Assembly: GCF_012910715.1 (NCBI RefSeq)
Contig: NZ_JABBHF010000003.1
Location: forward strand, 248,001 to 312,000
Origin: Flavivirga algicola
Lineage (GTDB): Bacteria > Bacteroidota > Bacteroidia > Flavobacteriales > Flavobacteriaceae
DNA length: 64,000 nt
Direction of reading: 5' to 3'
The position numbers and the translations under genes are program-made. The notes below the pieces were generated by a model that saw only the letters and a list, made by a program, of their open reading frames with translations, was not told where the DNA came from and searched no databases. Below are positions 35,445 through 45,670 of this stretch, one piece after another. Position 1 is the stretch's first letter. The number at the start of each line of letters is the position of its first letter.

Positions 35445-38119
35445 TGAGCACGATTCAAAAAAAATACATGCGTTTGTCTGGATTAGAACCACTAATCCTA
35501 AATGAAAACAGCAATTTTATAAACGTTGGAGAACGTACCAATGTAGCCGGGTCACGTAAGTTTTTAAGATTAATAAAAGAAGAAAAGTTTGATGAGGCAC
35601 TAGATATTGCACGTCATCAGGTAGATGGAGGTGCGCAAATCATAGATATCAATATGGACGATGGTCTTATTGATGGAAAAGAATCTATGGTTCGTTTTTT
35701 AAATTTAATTGCTGCCGAACCAGATATCTGTCGTGTGCCTATTATGATAGATAGTTCTAAGTGGGAAATTATCGAAGCAGGGCTTCAAGTTGTGCAAGGA
35801 AAATGTGTGGTAAATTCCATTTCTTTAAAAGAAGGTGAAGAAAAATTTATTTGGGAAGCAAAACAGATTAAGCGATATGGTGCAGCCGTTATAGTCATGG
35901 CTTTTGATGAAGTTGGGCAGGCCGATAATTACGAAAGGCGTATTGAAATAGCCAAACGTTCTTATGATGTATTGGTAAACAAAGTAGGGTTCCCATCGGA
36001 AGATATTATTTTCGACTTAAATATATTTCCTGTAGCAACAGGGATGGAAGAGCACCGCAAAAATGCGATTGATTTTATTGAAGCCACGCGTTGGGTACGT
36101 GAAAATTTACCAAATGTTAGTGTTAGTGGAGGCGTAAGTAATGTATCGTTTTCTTTTAGAGGAAACAATGTGGTACGAGAAGCGATGCACTCGGTATTTT
36201 TATACTATGCCATTCAGGCTGGTATGAACATGGGGATTGTAAACCCAGCGATGCTGGAAGTTTACGATGATATTCCTAAAGATTTATTAGAACATGTCGA
36301 AGATGTTATTTTAGACAGACGTGATGATGCTACCGAGCGGTTATTGGACTTTGCAGAAACCGTTAAAGGATCTAAAGCGGAAAAGAAAGCCGATTTATCA
36401 TGGCGGGAAGCTTCCCTTCAAGATAGAATTACACATGCCTTGGTAAAAGGAATTGATGCATTTATAATTGAAGATGTCGAGTTGGCAAGACAAGAAGCTA
36501 AAAAACCTATTGAGGTTATAGAAGGACATTTAATGATAGGTATGAATGTCGTAGGGGATTTATTCGGAGAAGGAAAAATGTTTTTACCTCAAGTTGTTAA
36601 ATCGGCCAGGGTGATGAAAAAAGCAGTTGCCTATTTAAATCCGTTTATTGAAGCTGAAAAATCTGAAAAGCAACAAGCCCTAGGCAAAGTGTTAATGGCA
36701 ACGGTGAAAGGCGATGTACACGATATAGGTAAAAATATTGTGAGCGTTGTTTTAGGATGTAATAACTACGAAATAGTTGATTTGGGAGTTATGGTACCAC
36801 CAGAAAAAATAATTTCCGAGGCCAAAGAACATAATGTAGATGCCATTGGTTTATCGGGTCTAATCACGCCGTCTTTAGACGAAATGGTGTATTTGGCTAA
36901 AGAAATGGAACGTCAAAATTTCACGGTGCCTTTACTTATTGGAGGAGCAACCACATCGAAAGCACATACCGCAGTAAAAATTGATCCTCAGTACAAAAAT
37001 GCTGTAGTTCATGTCAATGATGCTTCTAGGGCTGTAACGGTTGTAGGGGATTTATTGAATGAGAAAACCTCTAATGCCTATGTTGCCAAACTTAAAAAGG
37101 ATTACGATGAATTCCGCGAGAAGTTTTTAAAGAGAGGTAAAGAGAAATCATATATATCTATAGAAGAAGCTCGGAGTAAAAAGTATCGTATAGATTGGGA
37201 AACATCTGAAATTGTGAAACCTAAAGAGTTAGGCGTTCAAATATTAAAACAATTAAGCTTAAAGGAGTTGTTGCCTTATATAGATTGGAAGCCTTTCTTT
37301 ATTTCTTGGGATTTACATGGTAAATTTCCAGAAATATTATCGGATGAGGTTGTAGGAGAACAGGCGACGCAATTGTATGAGGATGCTCAAGAAATGATTA
37401 AGCAGATTGTTGCTAAACAGTTATTAAAGCCAAAAGCTGTTTTTGGTTTGTTTGAAGCCAATGCTATTAATGATGACGATATCTCTATTCGGAAAAAAGG
37501 CCGTGAGATTGCTGTGTTTAGAACTTTACGTCAGCAATTAAAGAAAAGAGAAGGAGTTCCTAATATAGCATTGTCCGATTTTGTTGCGCCAAAAGAAACT
37601 GGTAAAACAGATTATATGGGGGCGTTCTGTGTAGGTATTTTTGGTGCGCAAGAATTAGCAACTTACTATAAGAAAAAAGATGACGATTATAACTCCATAA
37701 TGGCACAAGCCATTGCAGATAGATTTGCAGAAGCATTTGCCGAATATTTGCATAAGCAAGTGCGAACAAAACACTGGGGATATGCATTAGATGAAAATTT
37801 ATCGAATGAAGAATTGATAAAAGAAACCTATAAAGGAATTCGTCCAGCACCTGGTTACCCTGCATGCCCAGATCATTTAGAGAAAGAAACCATTTGGGAG
37901 TTGTTGGATGTTGAAAAACTGATTGGCGTTTCCTTGACAGAAAGTCTAGCCATGTGGCCGGCAGCAGCAGTATCAGGATATTATTTTGCCAACCCAGAGG
38001 CTAAATATTTTGGTTTGGGTAAAATAACAGACGATCAGGTAACCGATTACGCTACAAGAAAAGGGATTGAAAAGGATAAAGCCCGAAAATGGTTGCATCC
38101 TAATCTTGCCGATCAGTAG
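35444..38119 (+). CDS. metH: Methionine synthase C-terminal part: folate, cobalamin and activation domains
   Basis: An 891-residue protein that lacks the homocysteine module. Residues about 10-285 bind methyl-tetrahydrofolate ([26 protein letters not shown]). A helical cap and the B12 Rossmann domain follow, with the ligand motif DVHDIG (424-429, His426). The C-terminal activation domain (about 590-891) contains [12 protein letters not shown] and the SAM-binding region, used to re-methylate oxidised cobalamin. It overlaps the ABM gene by one base. No cobalamin riboswitch is seen; control seems to be through the SAM riboswitch. Confidence 0.95.
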   Translation: MSTIQKKYMRLSGLEPLILNENSNFINVGERTNVAGSRKFLRLIKEEKFDEALDIARHQVDGGAQIIDINMDDGLIDGKESMVRFLNLIAAEPDICRVPIMIDSSKWEIIEAGLQVVQGKCVVNSISLKEGEEKFIWEAKQIKRYGAAVIVMAFDEVGQADNYERRIEIAKRSYDVLVNKVGFPSEDIIFDLNIFPVATGMEEHRKNAIDFIEATRWVRENLPNVSVSGGVSNVSFSFRGNNVVREAMHSVFLYYAIQAGMNMGIVNPAMLEVYDDIPKDLLEHVEDVILDRRDDATERLLDFAETVKGSKAEKKADLSWREASLQDRITHALVKGIDAFIIEDVELARQEAKKPIEVIEGHLMIGMNVVGDLFGEGKMFLPQVVKSARVMKKAVAYLNPFIEAEKSEKQQALGKVLMATVKGDVHDIGKNIVSVVLGCNNYEIVDLGVMVPPEKIISEAKEHNVDAIGLSGLITPSLDEMVYLAKEMERQNFTVPLLIGGATTSKAHTAVKIDPQYKNAVVHVNDASRAVTVVGDLLNEKTSNAYVAKLKKDYDEFREKFLKRGKEKSYISIEEARSKKYRIDWETSEIVKPKELGVQILKQLSLKELLPYIDWKPFFISWDLHGKFPEILSDEVVGEQATQLYEDAQEMIKQIVAKQLLKPKAVFGLFEANAINDDDISIRKKGREIAVFRTLRQQLKKREGVPNIALSDFVAPKETGKTDYMGAFCVGIFGAQELATYYKKKDDDYNSIMAQAIADRFAEAFAEYLHKQVRTKHWGYALDENLSNEELIKETYKGIRPAPGYPACPDHLEKETIWELLDVEKLIGVSLTESLAMWPAAAVSGYYFANPEAKYFGLGKITDDQVTDYATRKGIEKDKARKWLHPNLADQ

Positions 38120-38132
38120 TCAGTAACTTTTT

Positions 38133-38165
38133 AGACCTGTCAGGTTTAGAAAACCTGACAGGTCT
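38133..38165. repeat. Perfect 15-bp palindrome downstream of metH
   Basis: AGACCTGTCAGGTTT (38133-38147) and AAACCTGACAGGTCT (38151-38165) pair fully around the loop AGA. The 61-nt gap holds only this element. Its G+C-rich stem resembles repeats scattered in Bacteroidota genomes and may stop or stabilise the metH message. Confidence 0.7.
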
Positions 38166-38180
38166 TGATAAAAAGAAGAT

Positions 38181-38420
38181 ATGAATTTGAAATTTATAGA
38201 ATTGACATTAGGAAGTCATATGATATCTCATGGTTATGATGCCGATAACAAGGAAGTATTAGAAAATGTAACTGTTGACGGATTTTCTAAAAAAATTGTA
38301 GCAGTATCTCGAATCAAGTCGGTTAGTGAAACCTATATATTAACAGACTATTTGGATGGGAGATGGATTTATTGGGAGTATCAGGAATCTTTCGAAGATT
38401 TGAAAAAAATATTAGTGTAG
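38181..38420 (+). CDS. Small protein of unknown function (79 residues)
   Basis: I do not recognise this family. The protein has no signal peptide or membrane span and looks beta-rich: NLKFIELTLGSHM, KKIVAVSRIKSVSETYILTDYLDGRWIYWEYQ, ending in an amphipathic helix FEDLKKILV. The start ATG is 15 nt after the metH palindrome, and the MetF-like gene begins 3 nt after its stop, which argues for a real gene in the same transcript. It could be a small subunit or regulator of the one-carbon enzymes. Confidence 0.6.
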   Translation: MNLKFIELTLGSHMISHGYDADNKEVLENVTVDGFSKKIVAVSRIKSVSETYILTDYLDGRWIYWEYQESFEDLKKILV

Positions 38421-38423
38421 TAC

Positions 38424-39377
38424 ATGTTAGAAGATAAAATCAATAATAGAAAATCTGGAATTTTACTTTATGGGTTAACGCCACCTAAATTACATACAGA
38501 CGAAAGTAAAATTAAAACCATTGCTAATAAGCAAATAGAACGTATTAATGGTTTAGATATTGATGGCCTAGTCTTGTACGATATTCAAGACGAATCTTCT
38601 AGAAATAATACGGTTAGGCCATTTCCTTTTATGGAAACCCTTAGTCCAGATGTTTACAATAATAACTATCTAAAAGACTTAAATCTACCAAAGATCATCT
38701 ATAAAAGTGTAGGGAAATATTCTGTTAACGAATTAAGTATATGGATTAACGAAAACTCAAAGCATATAGATTATTCTGTTTTTGTAGGTACGCCATCAAA
38801 TAAACAGAAATCGATGCTTTCCTTGAACGATGCCTATCGAATTAATCAAAATTCCGATCCTTCAATCCGGTTAGGTGGTGTTACTATTCCTGAGCGTCAC
38901 CATAAAAAAAATGACGAGCATATGCGTCTTTTTAAAAAGTCAGAAAAAGGGTGTCGTTTTTTTATTTCGCAATGTGTATATAATATAAATAACACTAAAA
39001 ATTTCCTTTCAGATTATTACTATAGTTCGATAGAGAGTAATCGCGAATTGCTCCCCATTATTTTTACCTTAACACCTTGTGGTTCTCTGAAAACTATGGA
39101 ATTTATGGAATGGCTGGGTATTGATATTCCAAAGTGGTTGAAAAATGACTTAAAAAATTCAAAAGATATACTATCAAAGTCTGTAGACGTTTGTAAAGAT
39201 ATTGCTGTAGAATTATTGAATTATTGTGAAGACAAAAAAATACCCATTGGTTTCAACATAGAAAGTGTCTCAATACGAAAAGCAGAAATAGAGGCATCTA
39301 TTGAATTGCTGAAGGATGTAAAATTGTTGATGAATAAATATGAATATTCAACTGCTGCATTGGAATTAGAATATTAA
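38424..39377 (+). CDS. Divergent methylenetetrahydrofolate reductase-like protein, catalytic residues missing
   Basis: A 317-residue protein similar in length and layout to the true MetF 90 nt downstream. Shared blocks are TPPK near residue 20 (MetF: IPPQK), GGVTIPERHHKKNDEHMRLFKKSEKGCRFFISQCVYN (MetF: AGYPEKH... VTQMFFDN) and a similar C-terminal helix. By alignment with MetF, the catalytic Glu (E. coli Glu28, Glu19 here in metF) is Gly17, and the conserved Asp of LRGD (Asp127 in metF) is Thr124 in FVGTPS. Normal FAD-dependent reduction is therefore unlikely. It may bind folate, regulate MetF, or do another C1 reaction. Confidence 0.72.
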   Translation: MLEDKINNRKSGILLYGLTPPKLHTDESKIKTIANKQIERINGLDIDGLVLYDIQDESSRNNTVRPFPFMETLSPDVYNNNYLKDLNLPKIIYKSVGKYSVNELSIWINENSKHIDYSVFVGTPSNKQKSMLSLNDAYRINQNSDPSIRLGGVTIPERHHKKNDEHMRLFKKSEKGCRFFISQCVYNINNTKNFLSDYYYSSIESNRELLPIIFTLTPCGSLKTMEFMEWLGIDIPKWLKNDLKNSKDILSKSVDVCKDIAVELLNYCEDKKIPIGFNIESVSIRKAEIEASIELLKDVKLLMNKYEYSTAALELEY

Positions 39378-39447
39378 GTTTGCGTTAGCAATAAAGATGA
39401 GATTTGTTCTTTACACGGAAATGACAAATATAAATTAGAAACAGATA

Positions 39448-39462
39448 CTGAAATAAATTCAG
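39448..39462. repeat. Short palindrome (CTGAA...TTCAG family), copy 2
   Basis: CTGAAATAAATTCAG, identical to the inner 15 bases of the copy at 19197-19211, placed 5 nt before the metF ATG. Confidence 0.55.
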
Positions 39463-39467
39463 CATAA

Positions 39468-40424
39468 ATGAAAGTTACAGACCATATAAAAAAAGCAAAC
39501 GGAAAAACATTGTTTTCGTTTGAAATCATTCCACCACAAAAAGGGAGGAATATTCAAGAATTATATAGTAATATAGATCCGTTAATGGAGTTTAAACCGC
39601 CATTTATTGATGTAACGACTTCTAGGGAACAATATATATACATAGATAAGGGCGATGGGTTATTAGATAGGAAAATAACACGTATGCGTCCAGGGACTGT
39701 TGGTATTTGTGCAGCCTTAAAGCACAAATATAATGTCGATACAGTTCCGCATGTACTATGTGGTGGTTTTACAAAGGAAGAGACTGAATATTTATTGGTA
39801 GATTGCCATTATTTAGGTATCGATAATGTTATGGCGTTACGAGGAGATGCTATGAGTCATCAAAAATATTTTGAACCTTCAAAAGGAGGAAATCATTATG
39901 CGACAGAGTTGGTAACTCAAATTCAAAATTTAAATTGCGGCAAGTATTTACACGAGGTAATAGAGTCTGATCATAAATCTGATTTTTGTATTGGTGTTGC
40001 AGGCTATCCAGAAAAGCATATGGAAGCCCCTTCTTTACAAGCAGATTTAAGACGTCTTAAAGAGAAAGTAGAAGCTGGAGCAGATTATGTGGTTACACAA
40101 ATGTTTTTTGATAATAAAAAATACTTCGAATTTGTAGATAAAGCCAAAGAAGCAGGGATTGACGTACCTATTATCCCAGGAATAAAACCTATAGCTGTAA
40201 AACGTCATTTACAAATTTTACCACAGGTCTTTAAAATTGATCTTCCAGAGACTTTAGTCAATGAAGTTGAGAAGTGTAAAGATAATAAGCAAGTAAGGCA
40301 AGTAGGTATAGAATGGGCCATCAAACAATCTGAAGAGCTTAAAAAAGCGGGTGTTCCTGTGCTTCATTATTACTCTATGGGTAAAAGTGATAATATAAAA
40401 GCCATTGCATCGCATATGTTTTGA
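39468..40424 (+). CDS. metF: Methylenetetrahydrofolate reductase
   Basis: A 318-residue FAD-dependent TIM-barrel enzyme that makes 5-methyltetrahydrofolate for methionine synthase. It has LFSFEIIPPQKGR with catalytic Glu19, ALRGDA with Asp127, AGYPEKHMEAPS, GADYVVTQMFFDN and PGIKPI. The start follows a repeat palindrome by 5 nt. Together with the split metH upstream it completes the methyl branch of methionine synthesis. Confidence 0.95.
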   Translation: MKVTDHIKKANGKTLFSFEIIPPQKGRNIQELYSNIDPLMEFKPPFIDVTTSREQYIYIDKGDGLLDRKITRMRPGTVGICAALKHKYNVDTVPHVLCGGFTKEETEYLLVDCHYLGIDNVMALRGDAMSHQKYFEPSKGGNHYATELVTQIQNLNCGKYLHEVIESDHKSDFCIGVAGYPEKHMEAPSLQADLRRLKEKVEAGADYVVTQMFFDNKKYFEFVDKAKEAGIDVPIIPGIKPIAVKRHLQILPQVFKIDLPETLVNEVEKCKDNKQVRQVGIEWAIKQSEELKKAGVPVLHYYSMGKSDNIKAIASHMF

Positions 40425-40461
40425 TAATTCCGTTATTTTTGCTCTTTAAGCAAATCTATTA

Positions 40462-41562
40462 ATGAGATTATTTTTAGTCTGTATTTTTTGTGCAGTTTTC
40501 GGCATTTCTTTCTCACAAGAAAAGGAGCATACCTCTTATTTTGATATTAATTATTTTAAAGGAAATATAGCACTGCATAACAATGATATTTCACACTTAA
40601 TAAAAGGACATCCCGAAGGCGTTATTTTAAGTTGGAATAAAAAAACCTATGGGTTTAACGATTGGGAACGACGCTATAATTACCCCGATTATGGTGTGTC
40701 TTTTGCCTACCAAAACCTAAAAAATGATGTTTTAGGTAATAACTATGCCTTATATACACATTACAATTTCTATTTCTTAAACCGTCATTTAATGTTGCGT
40801 ATTGGTCAAGGTTTAGCCTTAACAACCCATCCTTATGATAAGGAAGAGAATTTTAGAAATATAGCTTTTGGCTCTAAAATATTAAGCAGTACTTATTTAA
40901 TGCTTAATTATAAAAAGGAACGTATTATAGATAGGTTTGGGCTGCAAGCAGGTTTATCGTTTATTCATTATTCCAACGCGAATGTAAAAGCACCAAACAC
41001 AAGTATAAATTCCATGGCTCTCAATGTTGGAGTAACTTATAATTTAGATGATGAAGAACCTGAATATATAAGAACACTCCATGATATTGAACAAGAAAAA
41101 TTTACAGAGCCCATAAAATATAACTTAGCTTTTCGAGTAGGTATTAATGAAAGTGATGTTGTTGGTAGCGGGCAATTTCCTTTTTATGTTTTTTCTGCCT
41201 ATGCCGATAAACGCATTAATATAAAAAGTGCCTTGCAGTTTGGAACGGATATTTTCTTTTCAAATTTTTTAAAAGAGTTTATTAATTATAGATCGGTTGC
41301 TTTTCCAGAAGATAATACATCTGGAAATGAAGATTATAAAAGAGTAGGGGTTTTTGCTGGGCATGAATTATTCATTAATAAAACATCGCTTGTTTCACAG
41401 TTTGGGTATTATGTATATTATCCATTTGATTTTGAAGGGCGAACCTATATAAGAATAGGTTTAAAGCGGTACTTTAGTAATAAGTGGTTTGGAGCATTAA
41501 CACTTAAATCGCATGGAGCGAAAGCAGAAGCGGTGGAATTTGGAGTTGGGCTAAGGTTATGA
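40462..41562 (+). CDS. PagL-like acyloxyacyl hydrolase / lipid A 3-O-deacylase family outer-membrane protein
   Basis: A 366-residue secreted beta-barrel protein with signal peptide (cleavage near SFSQ). The block FIHYSNANVKAPNTSINS (about 168-185) matches the His-x-Ser-Asn motif of PagL, whose His and Ser remove an acyl chain from lipid A. The acidic third residue of the triad is not obvious: Asn sits 12 residues after the Ser. The C-terminus ends as a barrel (GVGLRL). The protein is about twice the length of PagL, with a second barrel-like half from about 215. Substrate and activity are inferred. Confidence 0.7.
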   Translation: MRLFLVCIFCAVFGISFSQEKEHTSYFDINYFKGNIALHNNDISHLIKGHPEGVILSWNKKTYGFNDWERRYNYPDYGVSFAYQNLKNDVLGNNYALYTHYNFYFLNRHLMLRIGQGLALTTHPYDKEENFRNIAFGSKILSSTYLMLNYKKERIIDRFGLQAGLSFIHYSNANVKAPNTSINSMALNVGVTYNLDDEEPEYIRTLHDIEQEKFTEPIKYNLAFRVGINESDVVGSGQFPFYVFSAYADKRINIKSALQFGTDIFFSNFLKEFINYRSVAFPEDNTSGNEDYKRVGVFAGHELFINKTSLVSQFGYYVYYPFDFEGRTYIRIGLKRYFSNKWFGALTLKSHGAKAEAVEFGVGLRL

Positions 41563-41588
41563 ATAGAGTAAAGCAAGAATAACAACAT

Positions 41589-42335
41589 ATGAAAAGAATA
41601 GTTTATATCTTGATTTTATTTTTAACTACAGCTTGTAATAGTGAGCATGCAGGGGATTGTTTTCAAAAAACAGGTCCCATTATTCAACGGGAAGTAATTG
41701 TTGAAGTTTTTGATAAAATACGAGTCAATCGTGACATAGAACTGATTATTAAAGAAGGTGTAGATCAAAAAGTTGTTATTGAAACAGGTAAAAACTTAAT
41801 GAATGATGTAGAGGCCATTGTTTTAGATAACAAGTTAATATTGACCGATAACAATACTTGTAACTACGTACGCGATTACGGTATAACCAAGGTTTATGTA
41901 ACAGCTCCTAACATTACAGAAATAAGAAGCTCGACACAGTACGATATAAGCTCCGATGGCATTTTAAATTATCCAAGTTTAACAATTCTGTCGGAAGATT
42001 TTGGAGAACCAGATACCTTTACAAATGCCAATTTTAGGTTACAAATAGATAACAATACCTTTCGATTAGTTTTTAATGGTATATCTAATTGCTTTATTTC
42101 AGGCAAAACAGAAAACTTAAATCTTACTTTTGCCGCAGGAATTTCGCGGTTTGAAGGTCGAGATCTGATTGCTCAAAAAGTACAATTATGGAACAGGGCA
42201 TCAAACGATATGATTGTCAACCCACAACAAGAAATAAAAGGTACTATTTCTGGAACGGGTAACGTGATTTCCGTAAACCGTCCATCTATAGTTGAGGTTG
42301 ATGAATTATATAAAGGACGCCTGGTCTTTGAATAA
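41589..42335 (+). CDS. Head-GIN (DUF2807) domain lipoprotein
   Basis: A 248-residue predicted lipoprotein (TTAC lipobox, Cys16). The mature part opens with EVFDKIRVNRDIELIIKEG and has VYVTAPNITEIRSS and repeated short beta strands (ISGKTENLNLTF), typical of the DUF2807 right-handed beta-helix. These proteins are common on Bacteroidota surfaces; function is unknown. The 3' end overlaps the convergent ackA by 30 bases, with no terminator between. Confidence 0.83.
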   Translation: MKRIVYILILFLTTACNSEHAGDCFQKTGPIIQREVIVEVFDKIRVNRDIELIIKEGVDQKVVIETGKNLMNDVEAIVLDNKLILTDNNTCNYVRDYGITKVYVTAPNITEIRSSTQYDISSDGILNYPSLTILSEDFGEPDTFTNANFRLQIDNNTFRLVFNGISNCFISGKTENLNLTFAAGISRFEGRDLIAQKVQLWNRASNDMIVNPQQEIKGTISGTGNVISVNRPSIVEVDELYKGRLVFE

Positions 42336-43508
42336 ATCAGTAGCCTGTTTGGCTATTTCCAATTCTTCATTAGTTGGAATGACTAAAATGTCCACTTTTG
42401 AATCTTCCGTATTAATGGCGAGAGTTTCCTTTGATCTAATTTTATTTTTTTCAGTATTTAAACGAATACCCAAAAAGTCCAGATCTTTGCAAACAAGTTC
42501 CCGCATTAACTGTGAATTTTCTCCAATACCAGCAGTGAATACAATAGCATCCAGTCCGTTCAAAATAGCTGCATAACTACCAATATATTTCTTTATGCGA
42601 TATACATTCATTTCTAAAGCTAATTGACAGGCTTTGTTGCCTTGGGCTGCCTGCTCTTGAATATCTCTCAGGTCACTAAAGCCAGTAAGCCCCAGCATAC
42701 CACTCTTTTTTTGCAGCAATGTATTAATGTCGTTTAAACTGAAATCTAATTTGTTTGCTAGATGAAAAATAATGGCAGGATCGATGTCACCCGAACGGGT
42801 TCCCATAATTAAGCCGCTTACAGGAGAAAACCCTAAGGAATGATCAATACTCTTACCATTTTTAATGGCTGTCATACTACAACCATTACCCAAATGAATT
42901 GTGATGATTTTAGAGTCTTTTTTATTTAAATAGTCGATGGCTTTTTCTGAAACATATTTGTGGCTCGTACCGTGAAATCCATATAGGCGAATATGATGAT
43001 CGTCTAAAAAGTTATTAGGGATGGCATATTTATAAGCATGTTCTGGTATGGATTGATGAAAAGCCGTATCGAAAACAGCAACCTGCTTTGCATTTGGAAA
43101 TATATCTTCAGCGACTTCAATGCCTTCAAGGTTAGCAGGGTTATGTAAAGGTGCCAAAGAGGATAGTTCCTTTATTTTTTCTTTTACAATCTCAGTAATC
43201 TCTGTGGTTTCATTAAAATAAATACCACCATGAACCACGCGATGTCCAACTATTGAGATATCTTCGGGCGATTTTATAATACCAGTATTTTTATCTAAAA
43301 GCTGTTTTGATAATAATTGTAAGCCATCTTTATGGTTTAAAATGGCACTTTCAAATTCAATAGCGTCCTTCTGGGTTTTGAATTTAAAGATAGCATCTTC
43401 AAAACCAATACGTTCAATTTGTCCCGAACATAAAATACGGGCTTCTGGCATTGAAAATAATTGAAATTTTATTGAGGAACTACCAGAGTTTAAAACTAAT
43501 ACTTGCAT
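42306..43508 (-). CDS. ackA: Acetate kinase
   Basis: A 400-residue ASKHA-fold kinase that interconverts acetyl phosphate and acetate with ATP. It has VLNSGSSSIKFQLF at the start, GHRVVHGG, FDTAFHQSIPEHAYKYAIP, HLGNGCSMTAI and GLIMGTRSGDIDPAI. It starts 2 nt after the pta stop, so both are translated from one message. Its 3' end overlaps a convergent lipoprotein gene by 30 bases. Confidence 0.97.
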   Translation of the reverse strand: MQVLVLNSGSSSIKFQLFSMPEARILCSGQIERIGFEDAIFKFKTQKDAIEFESAILNHKDGLQLLSKQLLDKNTGIIKSPEDISIVGHRVVHGGIYFNETTEITEIVKEKIKELSSLAPLHNPANLEGIEVAEDIFPNAKQVAVFDTAFHQSIPEHAYKYAIPNNFLDDHHIRLYGFHGTSHKYVSEKAIDYLNKKDSKIITIHLGNGCSMTAIKNGKSIDHSLGFSPVSGLIMGTRSGDIDPAIIFHLANKLDFSLNDINTLLQKKSGMLGLTGFSDLRDIQEQAAQGNKACQLALEMNVYRIKKYIGSYAAILNGLDAIVFTAGIGENSQLMRELVCKDLDFLGIRLNTEKNKIRSKETLAINTEDSKVDILVIPTNEELEIAKQATDLFKDQASFI

Positions 43509-43510
43509 AT

Positions 43511-45601
43511 TTATTGGTTTTGGGCTTGAATAGCAGTTATGATAACAGTGCTATAAATATCATCGACAGTACAACCTCTACTTAGGTCGTTAACTGGTTT
43601 GTTTAATCCTTGTAAAACAGGACCTATAGCTAATGCGCCTGTTTCACGTTGTACGGCTTTATATGTGTTATTACCTGTATTTAAGTCTGGAAAAATTAAA
43701 ACACTGGCATGCCCAGCAACTTCAGAGTCTGGTAATTTGGTTTTTCCAATACGCATATCTACGGCAGCATCGTATTGAATTGGACCTTCTATTTTTAAAT
43801 CCGAATTTTGTGCTTTTACAATATCGGTAGCCTCTCTAACTTTTTCTACATCGGCACCTTTACCAGAAGCACCCGAAGAGTAAGAAAGCATGGCAACTTT
43901 AGCTTCTATACCAAATTCTTCAGCAGTTTGAGCAGATGAAATAGCTATTTCTGCTAATTGTTGGGCATTGGGATTTGGATTAATGGCACAGTCTCCAAAT
44001 ACAGAAATTCTATCTTCCAAACACATAAAGAAAATTGACGATACCAGATTAACACCAGGTTTCGTTTTTATAAATTGTAATGCAGGGCGTAAAGTGTGTT
44101 GGGTTGTGTGTACTGCCCCAGACACCATACCATCTGCATGTCCTTTATAGATCATCATTGTACCAAAATATGAAACGTCTGCCATAGTGTCCTTTGCCAT
44201 TTGTAAAGTCACATTTTTGTGTTTTCTAAGCTCATAAAAGGTGTTGGCATAATCTTCAAAGTGAGGCGATTTTGTAGGTGATATGATGTTTATTTCATCG
44301 GTATTTAAGGGAATATCTAATTTTTCAATAAGTTCTTTGATTCTATCTTCTTCGCCAAGAATTGTTAAGTCTACAACATGGGCATTGATTAATTTGGCAG
44401 CAGCACGTAAAACGCGTTCATCATAACCTTCAGGTAACACAATATGCTTTTTGTCATTTAAAGCACGTTGCAATAAATTATATTGAAACATTCTAGGAGT
44501 GAATACTTCAGATTCAAAAGTGATGAGTTTATCTGCAAGCCTATCGGTGTCTACATGCTTTTCAAAAGTGGCTATAGATGTTGTGATTTTTTCGGTGTTT
44601 TCAGCATATATTCTAGCCTTTATGCTTCCAATACTACTGGTTACATTGTAGGTGCCGCCTTTAACACTAATAAGAGGAACAATACTGGAGAGTCCTTCGA
44701 TAAGCTTTAAAATAGGCTCTTCAGGAATAAGACCGCCTGTTAGAATAATTCCAGCAATTTTGGGGTAATTTTTAGAAATATTAGCTTGTAATGCGCCTAA
44801 GATAATATCGGCTCTGTCGCCAGGGGCAATAACTAGTGCATTTTCCTTAAGATGTATTAAATAATTCCGTAATTGCATAGCACCCACACTAAAATTCTCT
44901 GTTAAGTTATTTAGCATGTCCTGCCCAAAAAGAACCTCACCGCCTAAAGCTTTCGAAATCTCTTTTACAGTAGGGCTACTAAGGCTAGGTATCTTAGGGA
45001 TTACTGTGATATTGGTACCATTATTAATACGTTCTTTTAATTGCGTTTTAAGAGCAGAAAGATCATCTGGGTTTGCTTTGTTCGTTATTATAGAAAGTAC
45101 ATCAACGTCCTGTGTAAAGGTGTCATGTGCCAATTGCACACTGTCTACAATCTCTTTAAGCGCCTTCTTATCACCTTGAGACACTATAATTACAGGGAGT
45201 CCAAGATTTTTAGAGATTAAGATATTTATGTCTAATTCTAAACTTGAGTTTTCATGAGAGAAATCAGTGCCTTCAACTAAAACAAAATCAAAACGCTCTT
45301 CAAGATTTTTATATTTCTTAATGATTTCATCGATGACTTCACCAGATTTTCCTTGATTATATAAATCAAGCACCTGGTTTCTTGTATATGCAAATGTTTT
45401 CTTATAATTGATATCTAATTCAAAATGAGACATGACCGTATTGATATGATTGTCCATTTCTCCTGCTTCAAGATCTTCGATAATTGGTCTAAAATAGCCA
45501 ACCTTTGCAGTTTTTCCTAAAAGCATACGCATTAAACCAAGAACAACAACAGATTTCCCGCTGTTAGGTTCAATAGTAGCTACATAAATTCCTTTACTCA
45601 T
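43511..45601 (-). CDS. pta: Phosphate acetyltransferase, long form
   Basis: A 696-residue Pta of the long type. An N-terminal P-loop-like domain (EPNSGKSVVVLGLM, about 10-23) and a DRTGG domain precede the C-terminal acetyltransferase (about 375-690: RMFQYNLLQRA, YGTMMIYKGHADGMVSGAVH, FGDCAINPNP, VAMLSYSSGASG). It converts acetyl-CoA and phosphate to acetyl phosphate. The long form is the E. coli type and may be allosteric. It lies 2 nt upstream of ackA. Confidence 0.96.
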   Translation of the reverse strand: MSKGIYVATIEPNSGKSVVVLGLMRMLLGKTAKVGYFRPIIEDLEAGEMDNHINTVMSHFELDINYKKTFAYTRNQVLDLYNQGKSGEVIDEIIKKYKNLEERFDFVLVEGTDFSHENSSLELDINILISKNLGLPVIIVSQGDKKALKEIVDSVQLAHDTFTQDVDVLSIITNKANPDDLSALKTQLKERINNGTNITVIPKIPSLSSPTVKEISKALGGEVLFGQDMLNNLTENFSVGAMQLRNYLIHLKENALVIAPGDRADIILGALQANISKNYPKIAGIILTGGLIPEEPILKLIEGLSSIVPLISVKGGTYNVTSSIGSIKARIYAENTEKITTSIATFEKHVDTDRLADKLITFESEVFTPRMFQYNLLQRALNDKKHIVLPEGYDERVLRAAAKLINAHVVDLTILGEEDRIKELIEKLDIPLNTDEINIISPTKSPHFEDYANTFYELRKHKNVTLQMAKDTMADVSYFGTMMIYKGHADGMVSGAVHTTQHTLRPALQFIKTKPGVNLVSSIFFMCLEDRISVFGDCAINPNPNAQQLAEIAISSAQTAEEFGIEAKVAMLSYSSGASGKGADVEKVREATDIVKAQNSDLKIEGPIQYDAAVDMRIGKTKLPDSEVAGHASVLIFPDLNTGNNTYKAVQRETGALAIGPVLQGLNKPVNDLSRGCTVDDIYSTVIITAIQAQNQ

Positions 45602-45670
45602 AGTGTTCTATATTATAAGAAGGCTCATTTCTAAGCCAGATAACTATACTTATTTTTAAATATTCTACCG

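Noticed and set aside
34131-38119. metH as a broken gene (frameshift or insertion)
   Set aside because: Both parts have clean starts, stops and domain limits, and split MetH is usual in this group. The domain break falls at a module boundary.
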